27,514 nucleotides of DNA from an uncultured Eubacteriales bacterium (GTDB lineage Bacteria; Bacillota; Clostridia; Oscillospirales; Oscillospiraceae), in assembly GCA_902465435.1 (NCBI GenBank), contig CABQNH010000025.1, positions 1 through 27,514 of the forward strand, written 5' to 3'. Each line of letters starts with the position of its first letter. Position 1 is the stretch's first letter. Below are positions 18,947-25,952 of the stretch, piece after piece. Below the pieces are notes generated by a model. The model saw only the letters and a program-made list of their open reading frames with translations, was not told the origin of the DNA and searched no databases. The translations under genes and the position numbers were made by a program.

Positions 18947-20815
18947 ATGCGGATCTTATTTGACAGCAAAAAGGAACAATTCAAGACCCCCTTCGGCGTT
19001 TTAACGCCGGAGGGGGCGTGTACGCTCCATGTCCATATTCCCTGCTCCTGCCGCACCCGCGCCGTCTTTCTTCTGGTCGAGGACTGCTATGGAAGACCCT
19101 TCGCGGAATTCCCGTTCCGCCTTGAGACGCGCGACGAGCCGTATGAGATTTTCCGCTGCGATTTTTCGCTGCGCAAGCGCGGACTGTATTTCTACTATTT
19201 CCGCATTGAAACGGAGGGCAGCACCTTCCGCCTGTTTAAGCAGGGGAACGACACAAATATGGAGACCGGCGACAAATGGCAGCTCAGCTGCGTCCCCGCC
19301 GACTTTTTTGTGCCGGAGTCCTGTCAGGGCGCCGTTATGTATCAAATTTTCCCCGACCGCTTTTTCCAGGCCGGAAGCTGCGACCTGACGGGAAAGCTTG
19401 CGCCGTACTGGATCCACGAGAATCGGGACGACACGCCCGAATACCGGCCGAACGCGCAGGGCGAGGTGCTGAACAACGACTTTTTCGGCGGAAATCTGCG
19501 CGGCATTATGGAAAAGCTTCCGTATCTGCAGGAGCTTGGCGTTCACATTCTGTATCTGAATCCGATTTTTCTCGCCTTCTCCAACCACCGCTACGACACG
19601 GCGGATTATAAGCGCATCGACCCCATGTTAGGCATGGAGGAGGACTTCCGTGTGCTTTGCGCGCGCGCGAAGGAATGCGGCATCCGCGTGATTTTGGACG
19701 GCGTGTTCAACCACGTCGGCAGCAACAGCATCTATTTTGACGCCAAGCACGTCTTTGGCGGCGGCGCGGTTTCCGATCCGCAGTCCCGTTATCGCGACTG
19801 GTTCCGTTTTCAGCACTATCCCGACGTCTATGAATCCTGGTGGGGCATCACAACGCTGCCCTGCGTGGATGAACGCAACGAAGACTTCGCACATTACATC
19901 ATCGACGACGAGGACTCCGTCGTGGCGCACTGGATGCAGCTTGGCGCGGGCGGCTACCGTCTGGACGTCGTAGATGAGCTGCCGGACGACTTTGTCCTCC
20001 GGCTGAAAAAGCGCATTCGCGCCATCGATCCAACCGCGTTTTTGATCGGCGAGGTCTGGGAGGACGCCTCCAACAAGGTGGCCTATGACGTCTCTCGCCG
20101 CTATTTCGTAGACGGCGAATTGGACTCCGTCATGAATTATCCATGGCAGAAGGCGATCATTCGCTTCGTCAAGGGCTATGACGACGGCACGGCGCTGGGC
20201 GACACGCTTATGACGCTGGCGGAAAATTACCCCAAGGACGTTCTGAACGCGGTCATGAACCTGCTCAGCACACACGATACCGCGCGAATTCTAACTGTGC
20301 TGGGCGACGATTTTTCCGGAAGCAAGGACGAATGCGCCGAGCGGAGGCTTCCCCCGCAGGCTCGGCAGGAGGCGCTGGAGAAGCTGAAAATGGCGGCCTT
20401 CCTGCAATATACGCTGCCCGGCAACCCCTGCATTTTTTACGGCGACGAGGCCGGTATGGAGGGCTTCCAGGATCCGTTCTGCCGCCGCTATTTCCCGTGG
20501 GCATCGCGTGACCGCGAGCTGACGCGCTACTACACCGGTCTTGGCGAGCTGAAAAACCATACGCAGGCGCTGCGCTTCGGCTCACTGCGCGTAGTGCGTG
20601 CCGATTCCGGCCATCTGTCCTTCCTGCGCCGCAGCGAGGCAGACTGCGTGCAGATTTTTGTGAATCGCAGCGGACAGGACTGGCAGATCAACGTGACCGG
20701 ACAGCTTCTGTTCGGCGTTGGCATTGCGCAGGTCACACGGCACGGCGGCAGCCTGCAGCCCGGCGGCTACTGCGCTGTCCGCGTGCAGGAGACCTGCAGG
20801 GAGGAAACACCATGA
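18947..20815 (+). CDS. GH13 alpha-amylase family enzyme (neopullulanase/maltogenic-amylase-like)
   Basis: A 622-aa glycoside hydrolase. A beta-rich N-terminal module (about residues 1-125) precedes the GH13 barrel, which opens with AVMYQIFPDRF. The conserved regions are DGVFNHVG, GGYRLDVVDE (nucleophile D340), IGEVWEDAS (acid/base E369) and LSTHDTARI (D444). A short C-terminal beta domain follows. There is no signal peptide, so it acts in the cytoplasm, probably opening glycogen or maltodextrin left by GlgP. The motif set fits the neopullulanase/cyclomaltodextrinase group, but exact specificity cannot be read from sequence. GGAGG precedes the ATG by nine bases. Its stop overlaps the next ATG (ATGA). 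Confidence 0.88.
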   Translation: MRILFDSKKEQFKTPFGVLTPEGACTLHVHIPCSCRTRAVFLLVEDCYGRPFAEFPFRLETRDEPYEIFRCDFSLRKRGLYFYYFRIETEGSTFRLFKQGNDTNMETGDKWQLSCVPADFFVPESCQGAVMYQIFPDRFFQAGSCDLTGKLAPYWIHENRDDTPEYRPNAQGEVLNNDFFGGNLRGIMEKLPYLQELGVHILYLNPIFLAFSNHRYDTADYKRIDPMLGMEEDFRVLCARAKECGIRVILDGVFNHVGSNSIYFDAKHVFGGGAVSDPQSRYRDWFRFQHYPDVYESWWGITTLPCVDERNEDFAHYIIDDEDSVVAHWMQLGAGGYRLDVVDELPDDFVLRLKKRIRAIDPTAFLIGEVWEDASNKVAYDVSRRYFVDGELDSVMNYPWQKAIIRFVKGYDDGTALGDTLMTLAENYPKDVLNAVMNLLSTHDTARILTVLGDDFSGSKDECAERRLPPQARQEALEKLKMAAFLQYTLPGNPCIFYGDEAGMEGFQDPFCRRYFPWASRDRELTRYYTGLGELKNHTQALRFGSLRVVRADSGHLSFLRRSEADCVQIFVNRSGQDWQINVTGQLLFGVGIAQVTRHGGSLQPGGYCAVRVQETCREETP

Positions 20816-21300
20816 AGCGCGAAGGGTATATTTCCTGGGATGAGTATTTTATGGGCGTCGCCCTTCTGGCCGCAAAGCGGTCAAAGGATCCCAACACACA
20901 GGTCGGCGCTTGTATCGTTTCGCCGGATCGGATCATTCTGTCCACCGGCTACAACGGTCTGCCGAACGGCTGCTCGGACGACGCCTTTCCGTGGCAGCGC
21001 GATGGGGAGGAAACAAAATACCCCTTTGTCGTTCACGCGGAGCTGAATGCGATCCTCAATTCCGGCGGCCGCGTTCTGAAGAATGCGACGATCTACGTCG
21101 ATCTTTTCCCCTGCAACGAATGCGCAAAGGCCATTATTCAAAGCGGGATCCGCGAGATCGTCTATCTTTCGGACAAATACGCGCATACGCCCGCCACCGT
21201 CGCCTCCAAGAGAATGCTGGACGCGGCCGGGGTGCGCTACCGTCCGCTCAAGGCCAGCTTTGCGGATATCACCCTGCGCTTTTCCGAACCGTTGGGGTGA
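20812..21300 (+). CDS. dCMP deaminase family protein (ComEB-like)
   Basis: A 162-aa zinc-dependent cytidine/deoxycytidylate deaminase-family protein. Zinc and proton-relay residues are present in VVHAELNA (H75, E77) and PCNECAKAI (C101, C104). Known dCMP deaminases make dUMP for thymidylate synthesis. The N-terminal SWDEYFMGVALLAAKRSKDPNTQVGACIV and GYNGLP fit that subfamily, so dCMP is the most likely substrate. GGGAGGAAA precedes the ATG, which overlaps the amylase stop by four bases. That makes it the last gene of the glycogen operon, although no metabolic link is obvious. Confidence 0.88.
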   Translation: MKREGYISWDEYFMGVALLAAKRSKDPNTQVGACIVSPDRIILSTGYNGLPNGCSDDAFPWQRDGEETKYPFVVHAELNAILNSGGRVLKNATIYVDLFPCNECAKAIIQSGIREIVYLSDKYAHTPATVASKRMLDAAGVRYRPLKASFADITLRFSEPLG

Positions 21301-21339
21301 AACGCACCGGCAGCAATCACGGCATGTAAGAATGCTTAT

Positions 21340-21410
21340 GTGCAAAAATGCACCCACCGCCGCATGCGGCTTTCCGGAACGCGCGTTCCCGCCGCGCGGT
21401 GCGCGGCGGG
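21340..21410. repeat. Cluster of palindromes after the glycogen operon
   Basis: Four inverted repeats lie nearly head to tail: GTGC/GCAC (21340-21353), GCCGCATGCGGC (21359-21370), GGAACGCGCGTTCC (21376-21389) and CCCGCCGCGC/GCGCGGCGGG (21388-21397, 21401-21410, three-base loop). They lie in the gene-free stretch 21301-21708, before the terminator. Their function is unknown; they could be remnants of a mobile element or an mRNA-stabilising 3' end. Confidence 0.5.
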
Positions 21411-21449
21411 CGTACCTGACGCCGCCCTTGCTGCGGCACAGATAAAAGG

Positions 21450-21527
21450 AACCTCTGAGTGAATCTCCTGCGATAGGCAGCGGCCTATCTCCGCCGCAGG
21501 GAGCTCATTCAGAGGTTTTCGTTTTTT
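21450..21527 (+). terminator. Compound intrinsic terminator of the glycogen operon
   Basis: The outer stem AACCTCTGAGTGA (21450-21462) pairs with 21505-21517 with one G-U pair. It is continued by CTCCTGCG/CGCAGGGAG and capped by an inner ATAGGC/GCCTAT hairpin. TTCGTTTTTT follows. This is a strong plus-strand terminator about 150 bases after the last gene. Confidence 0.85.
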
Positions 21528-21535
21528 CGCCGTTC

Positions 21536-21705
21536 GACACGCCGGAAAGCTATCAAGAAAGTTCTAAAAGGAGTCAAAGCAATAGATATTATTCCGATTT
21601 TAAGTCGGATGAATTTGAACTTCTCAAAAAGCAGGCCGGACACGTTTCAAACGGGCGTGTTCAAAATTGTTTTCTCATTTTGACGGTTACGGACTTGATT
21701 GACAG
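21536..21705 (+). repeat. Dispersed intergenic repeat, copy B
   Basis: The plus strand matches the minus strand of 16-260 in ordered blocks: GACACGC (21536-21542), CTATCAAGAAAGTTC (21550-21564), a CACGTTTCA patch, an identical 27-base block (21670-21696) and GACAG (21701-21705). The middle is shorter than in copy A (170 against 245 bases). TCAAAAT/ATTTTGA around a TTTTCTC-containing loop forms a hairpin conserved in both copies. A second hairpin (GACACG/CGTGTTC, about 21638-21661) is followed on the minus strand by CTTTTT and might end the M23 operon. The repeat starts nine bases after the glycogen-operon terminator and ends four bases before the M23 stop codon. Confidence 0.6.
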
Positions 21706-21708
21706 CCT

Positions 21709-22674
21709 TCATCGATCCAGATCGAGGAAGGGATAGATCCGCTCCCAGCGTCCGGCCGCCTCGTCATAGCGCACCGAGCTGCGATGCTTCTCCAAAAAGC
21801 GGACGATCGGATAAACGTCGATCCAGATCTCGCTGTCGCACTCCTTCTGGCTTTCGTCAAAAATGAGCTGCAGGCCGAAATGCAGGTGGACGATCTCAAT
21901 ATTATTGACATTTTCCCGCGCAGAATAGCCGGTCCTGCCCATGAAGCCGATCACCTGCCCGGCCTCGACCGTGTCACCCTCCCGCAGCCCCGGGGCGTAG
22001 GGATTGTCCTTACGCAGATGCGCATAGTAATAGTAGCGCTTACGATCCTGCGAGCGGATCCCGACGCGCCAGCCGCCGTACTGATTCCAGCCGAGCGCCT
22101 CGACGGTGCCGCCCTCCACCGCGACGATCGGCGTGCCGAGGCTTCCCAAAAGGTCATTGCCCAGATGCCGCCGCCGGAAGCCGAAGCTGCGTGCACTGCC
22201 AAAGTCATCGTAATGGCTGTACCAATAGCCTGCCGCGATCGGGCTGAACGCCTTGACGCCATACTTCGCGCTCCACACCGTTTCTCCGGTCTCCTCATTC
22301 TTTCGCGCAATGGCGTAATTCCCAACCAGTCCGCCCAGCGCGGCGGTATAAGCCTCCTTAAAGTAGGAAAAATAACGGTACTGCTCGCCCAAAAGCTCCT
22401 CCGGCGAGTGCGTCCCGCGCAGCGCCTTGGCCGCAGCATGTGCCATATCTGCCGTAACGCGCGCGCCGCCGGCACGCACGGAGGCCAGCGCCAGAATGTC
22501 GATCCACGAAAGCGGCTGCTCCTCTGCCTGCGCGCGGATATCCTCCGCCAGCGCGGCCTCCATGGCCTCGCAGCTCAGCCGAAAGTCGACCCAACGAATG
22601 TAATCCTCCCTTGCGCTTGCACGCGGCATCAGCAGCAGCGCCGCCAGGAGCAAAAAAACGAGCTTCCTTTTCAC
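21709..22674 (-). CDS. Exported M23 (LytM-type) metallopeptidase
   Basis: A 321-aa peptidoglycan endopeptidase family protein. A signal peptide is clear (MKRKLVFLLLAALLLMPRASA, cut near residue 21), so it acts outside the cytoplasmic membrane. A helical N-terminal domain precedes the M23 domain, whose zinc and catalytic residues are complete: H170-x3-D174 (HLGND), H219 (YYAHL) and H263-x-H265 (HLHFGL). I choose the GTG at 22674, because GAGGTGG lies five bases upstream; the GTG at 22683 overlaps that site. It lies 53 bases after the anti-sigma gene and is last in the dus-sigma-anti-sigma operon, so cell-wall work under control of that sigma factor is a reasonable inference. Confidence 0.88.
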   Translation of the reverse strand: MKRKLVFLLLAALLLMPRASAREDYIRWVDFRLSCEAMEAALAEDIRAQAEEQPLSWIDILALASVRAGGARVTADMAHAAAKALRGTHSPEELLGEQYRYFSYFKEAYTAALGGLVGNYAIARKNEETGETVWSAKYGVKAFSPIAAGYWYSHYDDFGSARSFGFRRRHLGNDLLGSLGTPIVAVEGGTVEALGWNQYGGWRVGIRSQDRKRYYYYAHLRKDNPYAPGLREGDTVEAGQVIGFMGRTGYSARENVNNIEIVHLHFGLQLIFDESQKECDSEIWIDVYPIVRFLEKHRSSVRYDEAAGRWERIYPFLDLDR

Positions 22675-22727
22675 GAAAACCACCTCGTCGGTAGTCTGCG
22701 AAAAAGAAACTCGTTTTATTCTGCATT

Positions 22728-23594
22728 TCAGTAGATATAGTCCTGCGGGATCTCGTAGTCCAGTGGGAACCAGACGATCAGCGCCGTGTCATCCTCCTGC
22801 GGCGTATCGTCCTTGCTGGGGTAAGACCAGCTCACATACTGCGTATATTCGTGCATGACCTCCTCCAGCACGGCATAGGTCGTGCTGTACTGCACCAGGC
22901 CGTCGGTACGCTCGAATCTCGGCAGGCCGGAGAGCTGATGGACAAACTCCGACTTTAGGCCGTATATGCAAAGCACCGGGTAGCGATTTCGCTCCCTGCC
23001 AAGGAGCGAGTACTCGCTGTAGGTATTTCCCGCCGCCGTGGCATAGTAGCCATAGATTCCGCTTGGCGTGTCGCTTGTCTCTGCAGAGGTCTGTGTTTTC
23101 TCGATCCAGTCGTACATGCTGGCATAGGGATTGCCCTCGATCGCGCCGCCGTCGGGCGCCGCACTTGCCGCCTTCAGCGTGCCGTCCGCTTCGTCGGCAT
23201 CCAGACTGTCCACATACGGCACGGCACAAAAATCCGTTGCACGCTCCGGCGCGGGGGAATCCTCCTGCTTCTGCGCGGCCTCGTCCGGGAGCATCCGCAG
23301 GCCGACCAGCAGCACCAATGCGGCCGCCGCCGCACCGCACAGCGGGCGAAGCCATACCGCGCGCCGCCGCGCCGCCTTCCGGGCGGGAAGCCTTGCCATC
23401 ACGCCCGCGGCAAAGCCCTCCGGCACCTCCTGCGTCAACTCGCCGATGCCCTGCTCCATCTGCCGATAGCTTTCCAAACGTGCACGGCAATGGGCGCAGT
23501 CTTTGAGATGCGCCTGCAGTTCTCTCTCCTGCTCTTCGTTGTTCACGCCGTCAATATGACCGGAAAGCAGCTCCAAATACCGCTCACAGCTCAT
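22728..23594 (-). CDS. Zinc-finger transmembrane anti-sigma factor
   Basis: A 288-aa protein. Its N-terminus has the ZAS motif H29-x3-C33-x2-C36 (HLKDCAHC), known in anti-sigma factors that hold ECF sigma factors inactive. A membrane helix follows at about residues 80-102 (PLCGAAAAALVLLVGLRML), then a roughly 185-residue outer domain with no family I can name (SMYDWIEKTQ..., YPVLCIYGLKSEF). Its ATG overlaps the end of the sigma gene by 11 bases in another frame, with AAGGGAG upstream, so the pair is translationally coupled. It presumably senses an envelope signal through the outer domain; the signal is unknown. Confidence 0.85.
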   Translation of the reverse strand: MSCERYLELLSGHIDGVNNEEQERELQAHLKDCAHCRARLESYRQMEQGIGELTQEVPEGFAAGVMARLPARKAARRRAVWLRPLCGAAAAALVLLVGLRMLPDEAAQKQEDSPAPERATDFCAVPYVDSLDADEADGTLKAASAAPDGGAIEGNPYASMYDWIEKTQTSAETSDTPSGIYGYYATAAGNTYSEYSLLGRERNRYPVLCIYGLKSEFVHQLSGLPRFERTDGLVQYSTTYAVLEEVMHEYTQYVSWSYPSKDDTPQEDDTALIVWFPLDYEIPQDYIY

Positions 23595-24201
23595 CGCACG
23601 TCACTCCCTTCCACTGGAATGGACGTTCCGGCGGGCACTTTGTTCCCATTTTGTAATAATTTTTTCGAAGTGCCTCTCTTGCGCGCGCCAGTCTGGATTT
23701 GACCGTCCCCTCCCGGATGCCGAGAACGTCGGCGATCTCTATGTAGCTCAAATCGTTTGTGATGCGCAGGGTTAAAATCTGACGATACTCCGTGCGCAGC
23801 GCCGCCATCGCCGCATCGAGCTGTGCAAACGTCTCCCTGATAAGGACCTGCTCCTCCGGCGTCGGCCCGGGATCGGGCACGGCAAGCTGCTCCTCAATGC
23901 CTTCGTCCTCCACGGTCATAGAGATGCTGCCTCGGTGCTTTTCACTGCGCAGGAAGTCCAGGCAGGTGTTGCTGGCCAGGCGATAGAGCCATGTGGAAAA
24001 TGCGGCGTCAAAGCGAAAGGTTTCCAGCCCGTTCCACGCCTTGAGGAAGGCCTCCTGCGCTAAGTCCTGCGCATCCTCCCGGTTCTTTACCATGCGCAGC
24101 GCCAAATTGTAGATCTGCTTCTGGTAACGAAGGACAAGCTGCTCAAAGGCGGCGGTATCGCCCTTCGCCGCCCGCGCGACCAGCCGTTTTTCCTCTGTCA
24201 A
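23584..24201 (-). CDS. ECF-type RNA polymerase sigma factor (SigW-like)
   Basis: A 205-aa sigma-70 family factor with regions 2 and 4 only. Region 2 spans about residues 22-90 (QIYNLALRMVKNREDAQDLAQEAFLKAW, then FSTWLYRLASNTCLDFLR). A linker rich in acidic residues and Pro leads to region 4 (about 135-180; LSYIEIADVLGIREGTVKSRLARAREALRK). The C-terminal 24 residues (YYKMGTKCPPERPFQWKGVTCDEL) extend past region 4 and overlap the anti-sigma start. The start is a TTG at 24201, with GAGGTGAGG just upstream overlapping the dus stop. A promoter for autoregulation was not recognised. Confidence 0.88.
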   Translation of the reverse strand: MTEEKRLVARAAKGDTAAFEQLVLRYQKQIYNLALRMVKNREDAQDLAQEAFLKAWNGLETFRFDAAFSTWLYRLASNTCLDFLRSEKHRGSISMTVEDEGIEEQLAVPDPGPTPEEQVLIRETFAQLDAAMAALRTEYRQILTLRITNDLSYIEIADVLGIREGTVKSRLARAREALRKNYYKMGTKCPPERPFQWKGVTCDEL

Positions 24202-24207
24202 GCATCC

Positions 24208-25173
24208 TCACCTCAAATCCCGCTGAATTCCCTTTGCGACCGCATAAACCTCCTGCATGGAGGAAATATGGGAAATCTGCTCCTTATAATAGCCGCTGTA
24301 CGCCACGCCGCGCAGATACCATGCAAGGTGCTTGCGCGCCTCCAGGCAGGCGATATGCTCGCCCTTATCCTCCCGCGCCAGCTCGATTTGGCGCAGCGCC
24401 GTGTCGATCCGCGCCGCAAGCGGCGGCCTTTCCGGCGCCTCGCGGCCGTCCAGCGCCGCCTGCACCTCGCCTAAAAGCCATGGGTCGCCGAAGCACCCGC
24501 GCCCGACCATCAGAAGATCCGCATGTGAGCGCCGCAGACAGCGCAGCGCGGAAGCTCCGTCCACAATGTCGCCGTTGGCGATCACGGGGATGGAGACGGC
24601 CTGCTTCACCTGAGCGATCATATCCCAGTCGGCCACGCCGGAATAGAGCATGGTCTTTGTTCTGCCGTGCACCGCAATGGCCGAAGCACCGTTTTCCTCG
24701 ACACAGCGCGCCAGCTCCACGACGTTGACGCTGCCCTTATCCCAGCCCTTCCTTGTTTTGACCGTCACCGGGACAGGAACGGCGTCCACTACGGCGCGGA
24801 CGATCCTTCCCGCCAGCGCCGGATCGCGCATCAGCGCGCTGCCGTCGCCGTTGTTGGCGATTTTCGGCATAGGGCAGCCCATATTGATATCAATGAAATC
24901 GCAGCCGGAATGCGCAAGCGCAAGCCGCGCGGCCTGCGCCATGATCTCCGGGTCATTGCCGAATATCTGCGCGCCGCAAACACAGCCTGCATTCTTCCGC
25001 AGCAGTCCGACGCTCTTCTTATCCTGATATACCAAGGCGCGGGAGGAAACCATTTCCGTCACGGTCATTGCCGCCCCAAGCTCGGCGCAGATCGTGCGGA
25101 AGGCATAATCCGTCACACCGGCCATGGGCGCGAGCGCAACGCCTCCCGTCAGCTCAATTGTTCCGATTCTCAT
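24208..25173 (-). CDS. dusB: tRNA-dihydrouridine synthase (DusB-like)
   Basis: A 321-aa FMN-dependent enzyme that reduces specific uridines in tRNA to dihydrouridine. The TIM-barrel motifs are APMAGVTDYAFR near the N-terminus, INMGCPMPKI with catalytic C100, VTVKTRKGWD and VHGRTKTMLYSG for FMN/tRNA contacts, and IPVIANGDIVDG with LMVGRGCFGDPWLL for FMN phosphate. The C-terminal helical domain is present. The ATG has GCGAGGA five bases upstream. It is the first gene after the promoter at 25278-25306 and is followed by the ECF sigma gene with a six-base gap, so sigma factor synthesis is tied to its transcription. The exact Dus subtype is inferred. Confidence 0.93.
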   Translation of the reverse strand: MRIGTIELTGGVALAPMAGVTDYAFRTICAELGAAMTVTEMVSSRALVYQDKKSVGLLRKNAGCVCGAQIFGNDPEIMAQAARLALAHSGCDFIDINMGCPMPKIANNGDGSALMRDPALAGRIVRAVVDAVPVPVTVKTRKGWDKGSVNVVELARCVEENGASAIAVHGRTKTMLYSGVADWDMIAQVKQAVSIPVIANGDIVDGASALRCLRRSHADLLMVGRGCFGDPWLLGEVQAALDGREAPERPPLAARIDTALRQIELAREDKGEHIACLEARKHLAWYLRGVAYSGYYKEQISHISSMQEVYAVAKGIQRDLR

Positions 25174-25277
25174 TGCAGTCCTCGCTTTTGTTTTCCGAGG
25201 CGCGGCCGAACGCCGCGTTTCTTTGCCGCCCGGGCTTCCGGATGCAAAGCGCCCCTCGAGGCCGCCTCGTTGGGGTC

Positions 25278-25306
25278 ATTCTATCACAAAAGCAGCGGAT
25301 GTGCAA
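25278..25306 (-). promoter_or_regulatory. Promoter of the dus-sigma-anti-sigma-M23 operon
   Basis: Minus strand: TTGCAC (25301-25306), 17-base spacer, TAGAAT (25278-25283) preceded by TGA (extended -10). The leader is about 100 nt and GC-rich, with CGAGGC/GCCTCG and CGCGG/CCGCG hairpins. The stretch 25174-25436 holds no gene. Confidence 0.6.
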
Positions 25307-25436
25307 GGGAAGCCCCGAAGAAATCCCCCCGGTCCCTGTGCGGATGCCAAAGAAGAGCTCAGGATGCTTCTTGAGCAAATCGACAAAGCTAAAGCGTGCG
25401 TGCTTCCGGGAATCGGTTCCCGCGCGGTGCGCCGCG

Positions 25437-25703
25437 TCAGAGGAGGAGCGCGCTTAAAAGCCACGCGGCGCCGGTTGTCCCCGCGCCCAAAAGCAGCAGC
25501 GCCGCCCGGCGAAGCCAGAGCCGCGTCGGCGCACGCTCCGCGCGCCTTTGCAGATATTCGTCTGCCGCCCGGCAGGCCTCCTTCATCACCTCGCGGTCGC
25601 CAACCTCCGGCGCGTCCTCCTTCAGGATAAAGATCGCCTGCTCGAAAAGGCGCGTGTCCGGTGTTTTGACGACAATCACCTGTCTTGCGTTTCCCTTTAC
25701 CAT
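25437..25703 (-). CDS. Small conserved-looking protein with C-terminal membrane helix
   Basis: An 88-aa protein of unknown function. The N-terminal part (VKGNARQVIVVKTPDTRLFEQAIFILKEDA) predicts a strand followed by a helix, then a helical acidic/basic stretch (REVMKEACRAADEYLQRRAE). A single hydrophobic helix ends the chain (residues about 68-88, AALLLLGAGTTGAAWLLSALLL), so it looks tail-anchored with the main part in the cytoplasm. AGGAGGG precedes the ATG by six bases, which supports it as a real gene. On its minus-strand exit side, CGCGG/CCGCG and GGGAA/TTCCC hairpins appear, without a T-run. I recall similar short proteins in Clostridia but cannot name a family. Confidence 0.7.
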   Translation of the reverse strand: MVKGNARQVIVVKTPDTRLFEQAIFILKEDAPEVGDREVMKEACRAADEYLQRRAERAPTRLWLRRAALLLLGAGTTGAAWLLSALLL

Positions 25704-25764
25704 GCGAAGCCCTCCTGCAAATGGATTTGCTTTTCATTTTAGCCGAATTTGCGGCGGACTAAAC

Positions 25765-25782
25765 CGAAAGCGGGGACTTTCG
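25765..25782. repeat. Hairpin in the divergent intergenic region
   Basis: CGAAAG (25765-25770) and CTTTCG (25777-25782) pair across a six-base loop in the 249-base gene-free stretch 25704-25952. A TAAAAT on the minus strand (about 25737-25742) may be the -10 for the 25437-25703 gene, but no good -35 is seen. Confidence 0.3.
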
Positions 25783-25844
25783 CTGGGCAAGCCGGGGAAA
25801 CGGACAGTAAAAGATTGATTTAAGCGTTCCTCTGCACCTTATTC

Positions 25845-25873
25845 TTGCAATATTCGCCGGACTGTGCTATATT
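25845..25873 (+). promoter_or_regulatory. Promoter of the racemase-family gene
   Basis: TTGCAA (25845-25850), 17-base spacer, TATATT (25868-25873) preceded by TGC (extended -10). The leader would be about 75 nt. Confidence 0.6.
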
Positions 25874-25952
25874 GCATATGAATAGGCGGAAAGGCGGCCG
25901 CCGCGTCCGGCGGCGATTCGGCACGCTGATCCACGCAAACGGAGGAAACGGC

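Noticed and set aside
16576..19056. 826-codon open frame opposite glgP
   Set aside because: Same register effect as over rpoBC; the translation has no domain motifs and glgP is unmistakable.
21301..21708. CRISPR array or attachment site in the palindrome-rich gap
   Set aside because: No regularly spaced direct repeats, no cas genes, no tRNA and no integrase are present.
25845..25952. Racemase start at 25845
   Set aside because: This falls on the -35 box of the gene's own promoter; GGAGG precedes the ATG at 25953.
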